Of a DNA stretch of 64,000 nt, positions 1 to 17,982 are shown piece after piece. The notes under the pieces were generated by a model, which saw only the letters and a list, made by a program, of their open reading frames with translations, did no database searches and had not been told where the DNA came from. Numbering within the stretch: position 1 is the first letter of the stretch; the number at the start of each line of letters is the position of its first letter. This DNA comes from Sorex araneus (lineage: Eukaryota; Chordata; Mammalia; Eulipotyphla; Soricidae), in NCBI RefSeq assembly GCF_027595985.1, contig NC_073303.1, positions 27,475,347-27,539,346 of the forward strand. The letters run 5' to 3'. The translations under genes were made by a program, and so were the position numbers.

Positions 1-289
1 CAGAAGCAGGCAGACAGGCTAATACAGGCTCACGGCTGGCTGCTCATGTGTGCATGAGGAGCTGGTCCCCCCTTACACATGGCACCGACAGACAGGGCAC
101 ACGACCACGGGCACGGACACACACGGACACACGGGTTGCCACCTCCACCGAGGGGCTCCAAGATCGCCCCCACCCCACCGCCCCCGCGAGCTCCCCCACG
201 GAGACTGGCCCCCGAGCCCCCCGCCCGACCTCCACTGTCCCCCTCCAGTTACCATAACTCCCCCCACTCGGAAGATGCAGCGAGAACAT

Positions 290-740
290 GCGGAGGGAGC
301 AGCTGCTGCCGCCGCCGCCGCCACGGCCTCCCCACCCCCCTCCCCGCGCCCCCGCACACGCGCGCCCCCGTCCCCGCGTCCCCACGCGCGCGGCGCCCCC
401 CCCACGCGCGCGCCTCGTCGGCCCGGCCCCGCCCTTACCTCGCGCCGCCCCCCGGGGGGGTCGGGGGTCCCCGGTGGGGGAGGGGCCCCGCCCCGGCGCG
501 GGGGAGGGGTGGGGTGCGGCGGGAGAGGGGGCGGCGCGGCCCGGCTCGGCTCGCGCCGCCCGGCGCGGTGGGGGCGGCGGCGGGGCCCGGGACGGCCGGC
601 CGCGCGGTGACGGCCGCGGGAACGGCTCCCTCCGCCGCCGCTCCCGCCGCTGCCGCCGTTGCCCGGGCCCCGCCGCCGTTGCTAGGCGACCGCTGCTGCC
701 GTGGCCGCCTCTGTCACGAGCCCCGTCGCCCAGAGACAGC
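290..740 (-). promoter_or_regulatory. CpG island in SYNGAP1 intron 3, candidate alternative promoter with a 5' UTR exon
   Basis: This stretch is dense in CpG, unlike the flanking intron. On the minus strand a strong donor, GAG|GTAAGGGC, lies with its last exon base at 439. The roughly 280 bp upstream of it (440-720) contain no minus-strand ATG, so an exon ending here would be non-coding. An RFX-type X-box (GTTGCTAGGCGAC) sits at 678-690. SYNGAP1 is known to use several promoters giving different N-termini; that this is one of them is inference. Confidence 0.5.
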
Positions 741-8325
<7,585 letters not shown>

Positions 8326-8668
8326 CAGGCCTGGGGGGGAGGGGGCGGGGGGGCCGAGGGAGAAAGAGAAGAGAGAAAGAGGGGGAGAGAGAGGGGGAGA
8401 AGGAGGAGGAGGTGGAGGAGGAGGAGGAGAGAGGAGGAGAGAGGAGCAGAGAGGAGCAGAGAGGAGGAGAGAGGAGGAGGAGGAGGAGAATAGGAGCCAA
8501 CGGCAGCAACGGCAGCCGGGAGAGAGAGAGGGGGGCGGGGGAGCGAGCGAGAGAGGAGAGAGCAGGAGGAGGAGGAGGAGGAGAGAGAGAGAGAGAGAGA
8601 AAGAGAGACTCTGCAGCCCCCACCCCTACTCCGTGAGAATCCGGGAGAGCGACCCTGACTCCAACTCC

Positions 8669-8709
<41 letters not shown>

Positions 8710-8730
8710 AAGAGAGCAGTGGTTCTAAAG
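8326..8730 (-). promoter_or_regulatory. SYNGAP1 5' leader / promoter-proximal purine tract
   Basis: Directly upstream of the SYNGAP1 ATG the plus strand is about 350 bp of GAG/GGA-type purine repeats, with a (GA)n run near 8,674-8,707. On the mRNA sense strand this is a C/T-rich, CTCC-repeat leader. I place the 5' UTR here because no acceptor lies between it and the ATG. The transcription start was not located. Confidence 0.55.
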
Positions 8731-10060
8731 AGGGGGATCCCAGACCCTGGGGCAGGGAGACCCCAGACCCACAAAGATTCCTTTGCCCCCGCCCACAAGA
8801 AGGTGAATCTGAGGCAGAAACTCACAATGTAGAGGATAAGAGACCCCCTCGATTTCAGAATGACACCCCCAAACCCCTTAGGGGTCAAAGGTCCTGTGTG
8901 AAATGTCCAGGTTCCAAAAGACTCTCCATCACCCCACTCCAGACTCCAGGGTGACTCTGGCACATCAAACCTGAGACCCCCCACTTAATAAAAAGGGGAT
9001 GGGGGGGTCCCAGTTTCCCAAAGACGCCAAGCTGAGAGCTCGTGGAGAAATCCCACTGGAGAGGGACTAGAGACCCCAGACCCTGAGCTCAGGGGGGAGA
9101 CACTGCCGCTGCGGAGGAGAGTGGAGAAGAGAGAGACCCCTCCTGTCTGAAGCTGGAGACCTCAACGCCCCCAAACTCACAGAGGAGTTTGAGTGACCGG
9201 CGGAGCGTGACCCCAGAGACACAGGGCCCTCCCACAAGCACACCAGAGAGGAAACTCAGTCCTGAGAAGGCAGAGCCCGAAACTCAGCGACAGACCCCCA
9301 CACACACACCCACACTCCTAAAGGCAGAGATCTTGGGAGCCCTCAGCCCACGCGGGGACCCCAGACCCTGAAGGCAGGGGAGGGGCTGTGGCAAGAGCCC
9401 TTCCCTCCGTTGCCTCCTCCCACCTCTCTCCTTATTGGCCCCTCTTTCCATTTTTGGGTCACAGGAAGTTCTTGGGCTCCTGGGAGGTTATGTAGGGCAG
9501 GTCTTGGCACTAAAGGGGGGTGGGGTGAGGGGAGGGACCCCTGTCTGAGGGGTCGAGCTGACTCGGAGAGGGACATCGGGTGGACATGGGGGACCAAAGC
9601 TTCTGGCGATCGCTCCCCGTCCCCAACCTGCTGCTGCCCTCCTCTCTCTCTCCCCGAGGGGTCTCGGCACCGATGTGTGAGGTGCCCTCGGCCCCACTAG
9701 CATGGCCGTCGGTCCCGTCCAGGGACGCCCCTCTCCGTCTCTCTCACCTGCGAGCATCTGGTCTTGCCCGCGCCTGCCCACTCACTCCCCCTGCCCAGGG
9801 ACAGCTGGCTCCTCAGATTATCCCTGTTCCCTCCTCAGCCCAGGCATCTGTCAGTCCCAGCCAAAATGGCAGGGGGCGCTCTCTTCGCCCCCTGAGGTCC
9901 GAGCTCTCGGGCCCCCCCACCCCCGCCGCAAGGCCCCCGGGAACAGTGCAGGGGCTGTTACTAGGCACACTCTGGGGTCTGGAGGGGACTCGCGACTCCG
10001 CCACCTGACGCATCAAGTCTGCAGGGGTCTCCAGCCCCCCCCCCTCGGAGCGCCCAGCTC
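8731..10060. other. SYNGAP1-CUTA intergenic spacer
   Basis: Head-to-head spacer with no convincing exon. A lone inverted CCAAT box (ATTGG) is at 9,434-9,438. No SINE was recognised; sparing of this segment suits a shared regulatory region, which is inference. Confidence 0.5.
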
Positions 10061-10508
10061 TCCCGTCACGTGGCCTGCGGGGCCGGCCTGCCATTGGCCG
10101 CTGCCCGTCGCTCATTGAGCTACAGCCGCCAGGGGAGAGCCGGCCCCCTCACGTGACCGTAGAACCTCCGCAGCGCCTCTGCTCAGCCTCCTATTGGCCC
10201 TTTTCGGTTTACACGAAAACGGGCGTGTCATTTCCCTGCATGGTTGCAGATCCGGCTGCCGATTGGTCACATTAACCTCCGCTCCGCCCCCCGAGAGGAG
10301 GCGGGGCAAACCGGCCACGTGAGAGCCGGGATTGGCTGGCTCGGGAGGCCGGCGGTCGGGTTTCTGCTGTCACGTGGTGTGCGCCCCACTTGGTATCACG
10401 TGGTTGCTGCCCAGGTAAGAAGAGGCCTCTCTTCCTGGGCTGGGGGCCTTTGTCCGCGTTCCCTGTGGCCTTGGAGAGAGTCTGCCCTCCTCACCCGCCA
10501 TAGGCTGC
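10061..10508 (+). promoter_or_regulatory. CUTA promoter with clustered E-boxes and CCAAT boxes
   Basis: CACGTG occurs at 10,067, 10,150, 10,316, 10,371 and 10,397. ATTGG (inverted CCAAT) occurs at 10,093, 10,193, 10,262 and 10,331. The site at 10,149-10,157 reads TCACGTGAC, nine of ten bases of the CLEAR/TFEB consensus and also a good USF site. No TATA box is obvious, and a GC-box-like run is at about 10,282-10,305. USF/TFEB/NF-Y control is inferred from motifs only. Confidence 0.7.
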
Positions 10509-11759
10509 ATGAGGGTGGGACGGGCTTCCGCAGTCCTGCTCAGCGGAGGGGTGAGTGACCGGCCCCGCCCCTTCCGGTCCTCGAAGCCCCGGCCGCTACC
10601 CGTACCCCGAGTCCCACCAGCTGGCCCCCGAGGAGGAGGGAGAGAAAACCTAGGCACTGCTGCAGTTTTCCGAGCCCCTCCCGACCTCCAGGGTGCTTTC
10701 CTTCCGGGTGGAGAAGAGGGAGGGTTCCAGCGAAGGCTTCCCGGGGTGCAGTTTCCTGGGGCGTCCGTAGAGACATCCAGTTCGCCTGCTCTCAGGCCGC
10801 TCTGCTCCTGTCGCTTCTTTGGATGCCGACGCTGCTGCCTGTGGCCTCTCGCCTTTTACTGCTGCCCCGAGCCTGGCTGTCCATGGCCTCTGGAAGCCCG
10901 CCGGCCCCGCCCACTTCGTCCTCCAGCTATGTGCCCGGCTCGGTCTCCGCAGCCTTTGTCACCTGCCCCAATGAGAAGGTCGCCAAGGAGATCGCCAGGT
11001 GGGGAGCGCAGCGGGCAAGGATGATGGAGGAGCTCGAGTAGGGCCCGAAGCCGCGCCCCGCCCCGACTTGCGGTCCGTCCCTGCTTTGGACACCTGTGTC
11101 AGGGTGGCCCGTGCAAAAGCTGTGTCACGGGGGCGCTGACGGGGACCCTCTCCTCCCCTCCAGGGCAGTGGTGGAGAAGCGCCTCGCGGCCTGCGTCAAC
11201 CTCGTTCCTCAGATTACATCCATGTGAGTCATGAGAGAGGGGCTTAACCTGACAGGCCGGGCCGGCTGGCGCCTGTTTTCTGGGGGGAGAATCTGCCCTC
11301 ACACCCCTCTCTCCCCGGCCTTTGCAGCTATGAGTGGAAAGGGAAGATCGAGGAAGACAGTGAAGTGCTGATGGTGAGAACTCCCCACCCCCCACAAAAC
11401 CTGTTCCCGCACAACTCTGTCCCCAGTGTGGCCCCTCATGTTTCTCCCCCCGCCCCCCTCCCCAGATGATTAAAACCCAAAGTTCGTTGGTTCCAGCTCT
11501 GACAGATTTTGTTCGGTAAGAACTTTGCTGGCGGGGAAGGGAGTGTGCTGTGGGGTGGGCCTTGCTGGACAGGCTGAAGGGTGGGGGGGGCCTCTGGTGC
11601 GCACCCCTCCCCTCCACCCTCGTCCTTTTCAGTTCTGTGCACCCTTACGAAGTGGCCGAGGTGATCGCGCTGCCCGTGGAGCAGGGGAACGCACCGTACC
11701 TGCACTGGGTGCGCCAGGCGACAGAGTCCATGACTGACTCTGGCACGGCCCAGCCATGA
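10509..11759 (+). CDS. CUTA: CUTA, CutA divalent-cation tolerance homologue
   Basis: Mammalian CutA is a small trimeric protein tied to acetylcholinesterase anchoring/processing and related to bacterial CutA1 copper tolerance (known). Six exons: 10,509-10,550, 10,796-10,998, 11,164-11,223, 11,328-11,373, 11,466-11,515 and 11,633-11,759. All have GT/AG borders and join to 175 codons plus stop. The N-terminus has a hydrophobic Leu-rich segment ([18 protein letters not shown]), probably a signal or anchor. The CutA core begins near [20 protein letters not shown] and includes [18 protein letters not shown] and [19 protein letters not shown]. In-frame ATGs at 10,509, 10,823 and 10,883 match the long and short isoform starts; the third (TCCATGG) has the best Kozak context. 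The C-terminus is a few residues different from human. Confidence 0.96.
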
Positions 11760-11816
11760 TCAGCTGATCCGTCCAGCCCCCTCTTGCTTCCATGCCCTTG
11801 TATCCTCCCAGTCTGT

Positions 11817-11822
11817 AATAAA
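11817..11822 (+). terminator. CUTA poly(A) signal
   Basis: AATAAA 58 bp after the CUTA stop codon; a GT/T-rich stretch follows. Confidence 0.85.
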
Positions 11823-11957
11823 TGGCTCTCTTTGATTCTCCGTCTCAGGCCTTTCCCATCATCACAAATGTGAATTTGGTTGGCAGGTAGAGAAGTGCTT
11901 TTTGTCCCTGTGTTCTCATCTTTTAGGACGCGGCACCGTCTGATTTGTTGATTTCTC

Positions 11958-11963
11958 TTTATT
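11958..11963 (-). terminator. PHF1 poly(A) signal
   Basis: TTTATT on the plus strand is AATAAA on the PHF1 strand, about 330 bp after the PHF1 stop. It lies only about 140 bp from the CUTA signal, so the two genes converge. Confidence 0.7.
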
Positions 11964-12293
11964 TCAGTCATACAGAGTCTGGGATCTTTGATTAGCTCCT
12001 CCCCTCCCTCCCTCCTCCGTCGTCTTCCGAATTCAGGGGTTAAATAATTTTAAAAAATATTTAAAAAGTTGTAACAAAATAACATCAAAGGAAATAATAA
12101 AAGGGGTGGGGAGGAGTCAGGAATCGCGAGGGGAGCAGAGAAGAGAGGCCTCTTCCCCGGCCCCCCACCCGGATTCCAGCCTGGGCAGTAGGGAGACCTA
12201 CTCCCCAGGTACATCCCAGCTGCAGGTGAGGTCAGAGGTCAGGGAATTGAAAGTGCCAGTGTGTGAATGGGGAAGTGGGCAGAGGCAGGCTGC

Positions 12294-15200
12294 TCAGAAG
12301 ATGCCCCCACCTCCCCACTCAACCAGGTACTGCACAGAGCCATCGGGCCGCACTCTCCGAGCCAGGACGCGGACAGGGTCCCCGCGGGACAGGTAGCCAA
12401 CCCCACCTCGGACTCCTCCCGCAGCCCCAGCAGACAGACCGCGGCACAGGGGGGAAGGAGGTGCCGAGCGTCGGGGAAGACTGGGGGAGGGGGCCGGGGC
12501 TGAGGAAGATGAGGCAGTCATCGAGTGAGGGGGGGCACTCTTGGGGACATCTGTGGGGAAACCAATGTGAAGTTCCAGGGGTGACCTAGGCAGAGAAGGG
12601 GAGCTGTGAGTCCAGGGGTAGAGGAGGGGGAAAGGAGATCACAGTGGATCAGAGGGACCAGAGAGAGAGAGGCTGAGAACTTAAGAGCAAAGGCCAAAAA
12701 AGGCGTGACAGGTCAGCAGCGGGTAGACTCACCTGTCTGGGGGTTCCCCATCCCCAGAGGTCCCTGCGGTGCTGGCAGAGGGGTGGAAAGAAGCGAACAT
12801 CCGGATGGGACTGCTGAGGTGAGAAGAGGAGAGTCAGGCCCAAAGCAGGGGCAGCCAATCCTCTCCTCCAGAGAAGGCAGCGCTCACACCACCCACCCCT
12901 CCAGAGTATTGGCAACCAAAGAGTGGTTCTGTTTTCCCTTTGGTTTGCTTTGGGGGCACCCCCAGCGGTGCTCAGGAACCGTTCCTGAGCTCGGGAAAAA
13001 GTAGGGTGCCGGGGATCAAAGCAGTGTGCTGGCGGCGTGCAGGGCAAGAGCCTCATGCACGCTCTCTCCAACCCCCTGAGACAGTGCTCGAAGTCCCCCG
13101 AGAGGGGAACTGGGTAGCCAGGAGGAGAGAGGAAGCATCCCTGGCGGGAGAGTCAGGGAGGGGCGGGCTGGCGGAGGGATTTCACACGGCCCTCTGATTG
13201 GCGGGCCGAGGGCACTGACCTGGGCAGGCAGCGGGCATCTGTGGGCCGGAAGTTGTAGCCGCTGCTGCCCTGGTAGCTCTGGTTAGGGCTGGGGGACGGC
13301 GGCGACACCGAGGCCTAGGGAGAGTGGAGAAGTGAGAAAGACCCCCAGCTCCTTCCCGCACCCCCGGGGCCTCGCCTCATGGGGGGCCCGGCCCCTACCT
13401 GCAGTGCCCTCTGCAGCCGAGCCCGCTCCCTCTGCTCCTGGGGCTCTGCTGACGGCGGCTCCTGCTCCTCTGTTTTCCCCTTCTGCTTCCTCCTCAGGGG
13501 CTCTGGCTCCGGCCTCCGACGCTTCCCCAGGGGACGTGAGACCCCTCCCCCAGGGCCCTGCCCTGAAGGGAAGCTGTAAGAGGCCTCCTTATCCCCCCAG
13601 CCCCCTCCCGGTTGCCCCAAAGACCACCCATACACCCCGAGATAAGTACCCTGGGCAGTTCCCCACCCCCCCTGGACCAGTGACCTGGTGGGGGCTCCAT
13701 CTCCTGGAGGAGGCTCCACGGGGGGCGGGGTCCTGGCGTGGAGACCAAACAGGCATTTCCTCTTCTTAATCTCCCTCCCTGAAATGAAGCTGGGGTGACG
13801 GGACACATGGTAGACGGTCAGTGCTGTGGGCCTGGGCCCCCTCTCCCGCCCTGACCGAACCCCCTTCGGAACCCTTCTTCCTCCCCCCCCCCCCCATCCA
13901 TCCTCTCTCCTGCTCTGCCTCCCTCCGACCCACCGGTCTTTGTGGCTGTTGAGCGCGGTGAGGAGCTTCGAAGAACGTTCTCCCTTGGGGGTGTCTGAGA
14001 GCTGCGGGCAGGAGAGGGAATTGCCAGGAAGGGCACACTGACCCCTCGCGCACTCCTTCTCCCTGTATTCTCCCGGGACCCCCAACGCTCCCCTCCCCTT
14101 ACCTCCCCAAGGAGCAGGCTGTCCCAATTCTCGGAGGTGAACGGGAGGATCTCTCGGTCAAAATCAAAGTATTTTTTCTTACAGCAAACACTGAGGTGGT
14201 AGAGGACGAGATGGGCCACGTCCACCCTGGAAAAACAAGGTGTCAAGGTCCCAGGAAGCTCTGCCAGTGCTCCAGGAGTCCCTGGGAGGGAGGGAGGCTG
14301 GGAGGGCCTGGGGGTGGGTGCTCTGCTCACCAGCGAAGCTGCAGCCTCCTGACCTTCTCCGGGCCGCCCCGACACACGCAGCATTCAAACTCATAGAACC
14401 TGGGCGAGAGGGGAGGACACGCCTTACCCCGGGAGACAGCACCATCCATGGGGCGGAGCGGAGAGCAAAGCTTCGAGGGTGGGTGGGGCGGAAGGCGGAC
14501 AGGAAGGGCGGGGGGGAGTGCAGCTCCTGGTGTCTGCACTGATCTCACCTGTCCCCATAGAGCAGGGGTTTGCTCAGACATTGGGTGCAGGCCTCATGGA
14601 ACCACTGCAGGCAGCTCTGGCACTGCAGCATCTTCAAGTTCCACCTGGGAGTCAACACACACCTGTGGCCTCTGACAGGTCTCCCCCCCCCATTTTCTTC
14701 CCCCCTTTACCTGCCCAAACGCTGCTGATCCCCCTCCAGCCCCCTTGGCGCCCGCTTCCCTGGGATTCCCGCACTCCGGCCCCCTCAGTACTCACTCCCC
14801 AGGGCCACCGCAGTAGCAGTAGCTCTGCTGCCGGTTGCTCAGATGTCCTGCATCCCAGTCGAGCCCCTTCAGTCCGTACGGCAGAGACAGCTTCATGCTC
14901 AGCATGGCCCGGGCATAGGGGCCCTTCTTCAGCGCACCCCCCCTCTGCACAGACAGAGCAGCAGGAGCCTCAGGGGGCTGGGGTGAGGAAAAGCAGGGGC
15001 GGGGGCAGGCTTTCAGGGGGATGCTCCCACACACACACGGGTGGCTTTACCTTGGTGGCGATGGCAAAGACGCACTGGCGGCAGACCCAAGCCGTGCCTT
15101 CTCCCTCTCCAGGGCCCGGGGCCCTTGGCACGTGGCAGTCCTGGTGATAAGCTGAATAATGACAGTCCTGAGTGCCCTCGATGGCATGGCATACCTGTGT

Positions 15201-16063
15201 GTGCTAGGGATGGGGGCAGGAGCCACTTCCCCATCTCACTGCACCCCGGCACCCCGGCCTTTGGTCCTGTGGGGGCAGGCGACCCGACTCTTACTGAGAG
15301 GTGACAGAACTGGGGCTCAGAGGACTGGGGACCTGCCCGGGTCACGGGGCTCAATCGCTGTAGGGCCCCTACACCCCCCCTCAGTGGTCGCCTCGCCCTG
15401 TGCCGGCAGAAGTGAGGCTACAGTGACGAGACTGGCCCGAGCAGGGTCTCGGGGACTCTGGCCAGGGCTGGTGGCACCAGGACCAGCACTGGAGGGAAGG
15501 GCCCGCTGGTCCATTCAAGTGTCCAGCCCTCTCACCATGGCGACACTTGTCACAGCTGACCAGCCGGTTCCCGGGGCCCACAGTCTCGGAGCGGCAGACG
15601 CAACAGAGGAGTTCCTCCCCAGGCAGGGCAGCTGTGCGGGGACACAGGATCAGGGGGGCTGTCCCTCAGCCCCGGCCCCACTCCAGGTCTGTCTCCCGGA
15701 GATGCCCGACCGCAGGTCTCTGGGGTCTCACCAGGGCTAATGTCCTTCCAGAGAACCAGAAACTGGGAGTCATCCTCAAACTGGACCAGACACACCTCCC
15801 GGGCACTGTCCACCTGGAAGGGGCGGACAGAAAAGCTGTCTCAGGAGCCAGAGCCAGGGGAGAGGAGAGGGCTCAGGTGACGGGGCAGAGGTCAAAGGGC
15901 TCACCTTCTTGATGGTTCCCAAATACAGCAGCCCATCTGTCCAGCGGGCCAGCACATCCTGACCCTCCCAAAGCCGAGGTCTGGCGCCTGGCGTGGGTGC
16001 AGGGGAAGCCGGGTCCCAGAGTGAGGGGGCACCAGAGCGGCTCAGCCGGGGGGGCTGTGCCAT
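12294..16063 (-). CDS. PHF1: PHF1 (Polycomb-like 1), PRC2 accessory subunit
   Basis: PHF1 binds H3K36me3 through its Tudor domain and stimulates or targets PRC2 in the nucleus (known). Fourteen coding exons, in order: 15905-16063, 15732-15813, 15536-15631, 15051-15151, 14796-14944, 14549-14644, 14331-14399, 14103-14226, 13934-14001, 13685-13789, 13399-13573, 13220-13314, 12733-12813, 12294-12585. They join in one frame to 563 residues plus stop; human is about 567. Visible domains: Tudor near residues 29-86 ([19 protein letters not shown], then [17 protein letters not shown]); PHD1 ([20 protein letters not shown]); PHD2 ([18 protein letters not shown], then CVCRGG); a winged-helix-type region ([18 protein letters not shown]); and a C-terminal chromo-like tail ending [11 protein letters not shown]. 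One donor, AG|GTCACT after GAPTR, is weak but keeps frame. Confidence 0.95.
12927..13082 (-). mobile_element. Degraded SOR SINE in a PHF1 intron
   Basis: CAGCGGTGCTCAGGAACC, GGGTGCCGGGGATCAAAG and GCAGGGCAAGAG follow the reverse SOR order with many differences. It lies between PHF1 exons 12 and 13. Confidence 0.65.
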
Positions 16064-16559
16064 TGCATCCTGGGGGGGCCTGGCCAGAAATGGGTGGGGA
16101 GGTTATCAATGCTGAGAAAACATCCCAGGGGTCTCCCACGATGTGTCGAAGATTCGGGCAGCTACATCCCAGTCACCAAATCCCCGAGATACCTTAGAGG
16201 AAGCCACTCCGCGCCCCTCAAGGCTCCATCACTTCCACCCCTAAATCCCTGCCCCAACCTGGTTCCCTGCTGCCAGCTTCCCAGGGTCCCCGGGGTATCC
16301 CAGCCTGGCCCTGGGCTGTTAGCTGAGCCCATAGTCGCGGGAGCAAAGGTCGCTGCCCCTCCTTCTACTCTCCCCCTCTGCTGCCTATTACGGGGATCCT
16401 AATTGGGGTGTTCCGTTATCCAGAGATGTGTTTGGGGAGCTGTTCGGGAAATGTTTTCCGGAGTAGGAAAGGCTGCCTTCAGGCCCGCGTGTCTCATTCA
16501 GAGCAATTACCTCGTGCAGGTTATGTCAGGTCACCCTCAAATTCGGGGCTCCCTGTCCC

Positions 16560-17720
16560 CGCGTTAGATAACTTCCCTGAGTGCCCCGGGAGGGGGGCGT
16601 GTCCCAGTCTCGGTCTCCACTCCCCACGACGGCGGCGAGCCCGAGAGGGGACTCGAGGGGACCCAGCGCGATGCCAGGGCGCCCCGGCGCCCGCGCCCGC
16701 GCCCTGCGTGCCGACCCCCGGCTCCCTGCCCCCCCACGGGCGCCTCCCGCCGCCTCCTTACCAGTGACAGCTGGGGCCGCCCGGAGCTGGGCGCGGGCAG
16801 ACGTGCGAGGCCGAGGCGAGCCCCCCCCGCGCAGGGAAGGCACGTCTGGGCGTCCGGGGGGGCGTGCGGGCAGAGGCCGGGGGGTCCCCAGGCCCAGCCC
16901 CTCCGTCCCGGCGGCTCTGGGGCGTATGACGCAGCAGCCAAAGCAGCAGCAGCGGCAGGAGGAGGCGGCGGGGGGAAGGAGGGGAGGGGAGGGGAGGGAC
17001 AAACCGGCTCCGGGGGAGGGTGGTGGGAGGGGAGCAACGGGGGAAGGAGGAGCCGGGGGGGGGGCGGGCACCACCTCACCCCACCTCCCTCACCTCCCGC
17101 AGGATGCGGGGCCTCGGGGCGCCGGCGGCGGGAACCGCGCCAGGCCCGCGGGCCCAGGGAATCCCCGCTGCCCCGGCCCTCCCGGGGAGCGCCGCCCTGG
17201 GGCAGGAGGGAAACCCCTCCCGGCGGCCGCCCCGGGCCCCGCGCTCCTGCCCCGCCCCGCCCCCGCGGGCACCGAGGCCCCGCCCCCCGACCCCGGCGCG
17301 ACCCCGCCCTCCATTCACCTTCCCGGCCCGGCCCCGCCCCCCGCGCCCGGCGGGGACCCCCGCACGTCTGCGCACGCGCCAGCGCTCCCGCCGCACCTGG
17401 GCGGGGAGCGGCCGGCCGGGCTGGGCGCTGGCCGCGGGCGGTTGGCGCGGGCGGCCGGGGGCCCTCCGGCGCGGGTGCGCGGCCGCGGGGGGCCGGCGGC
17501 GGGCGGTGACGCCGCCAGGGCCAGCCAATGGGCAGCGGGCGGCGCCGGCCCCGGCCGTTCGAAAGGGAAGGCCGGGAACGGGCGGGAGGAGAGCGCCGGC
17601 AGCTGGCGGGAGGGTGCCCTGGCCGCGCCCCCGGGCTCGGCGCCCACCCGCGCACCCACGGAAGGGGTGCACCTGCCCCGGGCCGGGGCGCGAGGGAAGC
17701 GATGAGACCGGCCTGGGAGG
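16560..17720 (-). promoter_or_regulatory. PHF1 CpG-island promoter and predicted non-coding exon 1
   Basis: Strong CpG island. On the minus strand a donor CACTG|GTAAGG has its last exon base at 16,762, and the acceptor CCCCAG|GATGCAATG precedes the PHF1 start codon. A 5' UTR exon ending at 16,762 joined to 16,069 is therefore predicted. A CCAAT box is at 17,525-17,529. The distal part (17,100-17,700) is the richest in GC and lies about 200 bp from the KIFC1 3' end. Confidence 0.75.
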
Positions 17721-17868
17721 GGAGCCGGCTGTGGACTGGCCAGGTGGGGAGGGTCAGACAGGGGTGGGGGCACCAAGCCCTCCCCCGCCAGCAAAAGTAC
17801 TTGAGACTGTGGACAGATCCATCTCCCCAAAATGACGAAAAAATACTCTCAGTAGGCAGTCACGAATC

Positions 17869-17890
17869 TTTATTTAAAATAACATTTATT
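17869..17890 (-). terminator. KIFC1 poly(A) signals
   Basis: TTTATT at 17,869-17,874 and 17,885-17,890 gives two AATAAA hexamers on the KIFC1 strand, about 95-115 bp past the stop codon. Confidence 0.8.
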
Positions 17891-17982
17891 TCATAGTCCA
17901 TATACAGCACCCCCTCCCAATAAAGTATCCCTCAGCACCTCCCCTCCCTCCACTCCCCATCTCAGAGGCTCTGGATCTGTCT

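Noticed and set aside
16564-17835. 270-370-codon frames across the PHF1 CpG island
   Set aside because: Proline/arginine-rich low-complexity products on both strands; no domain or splice support.
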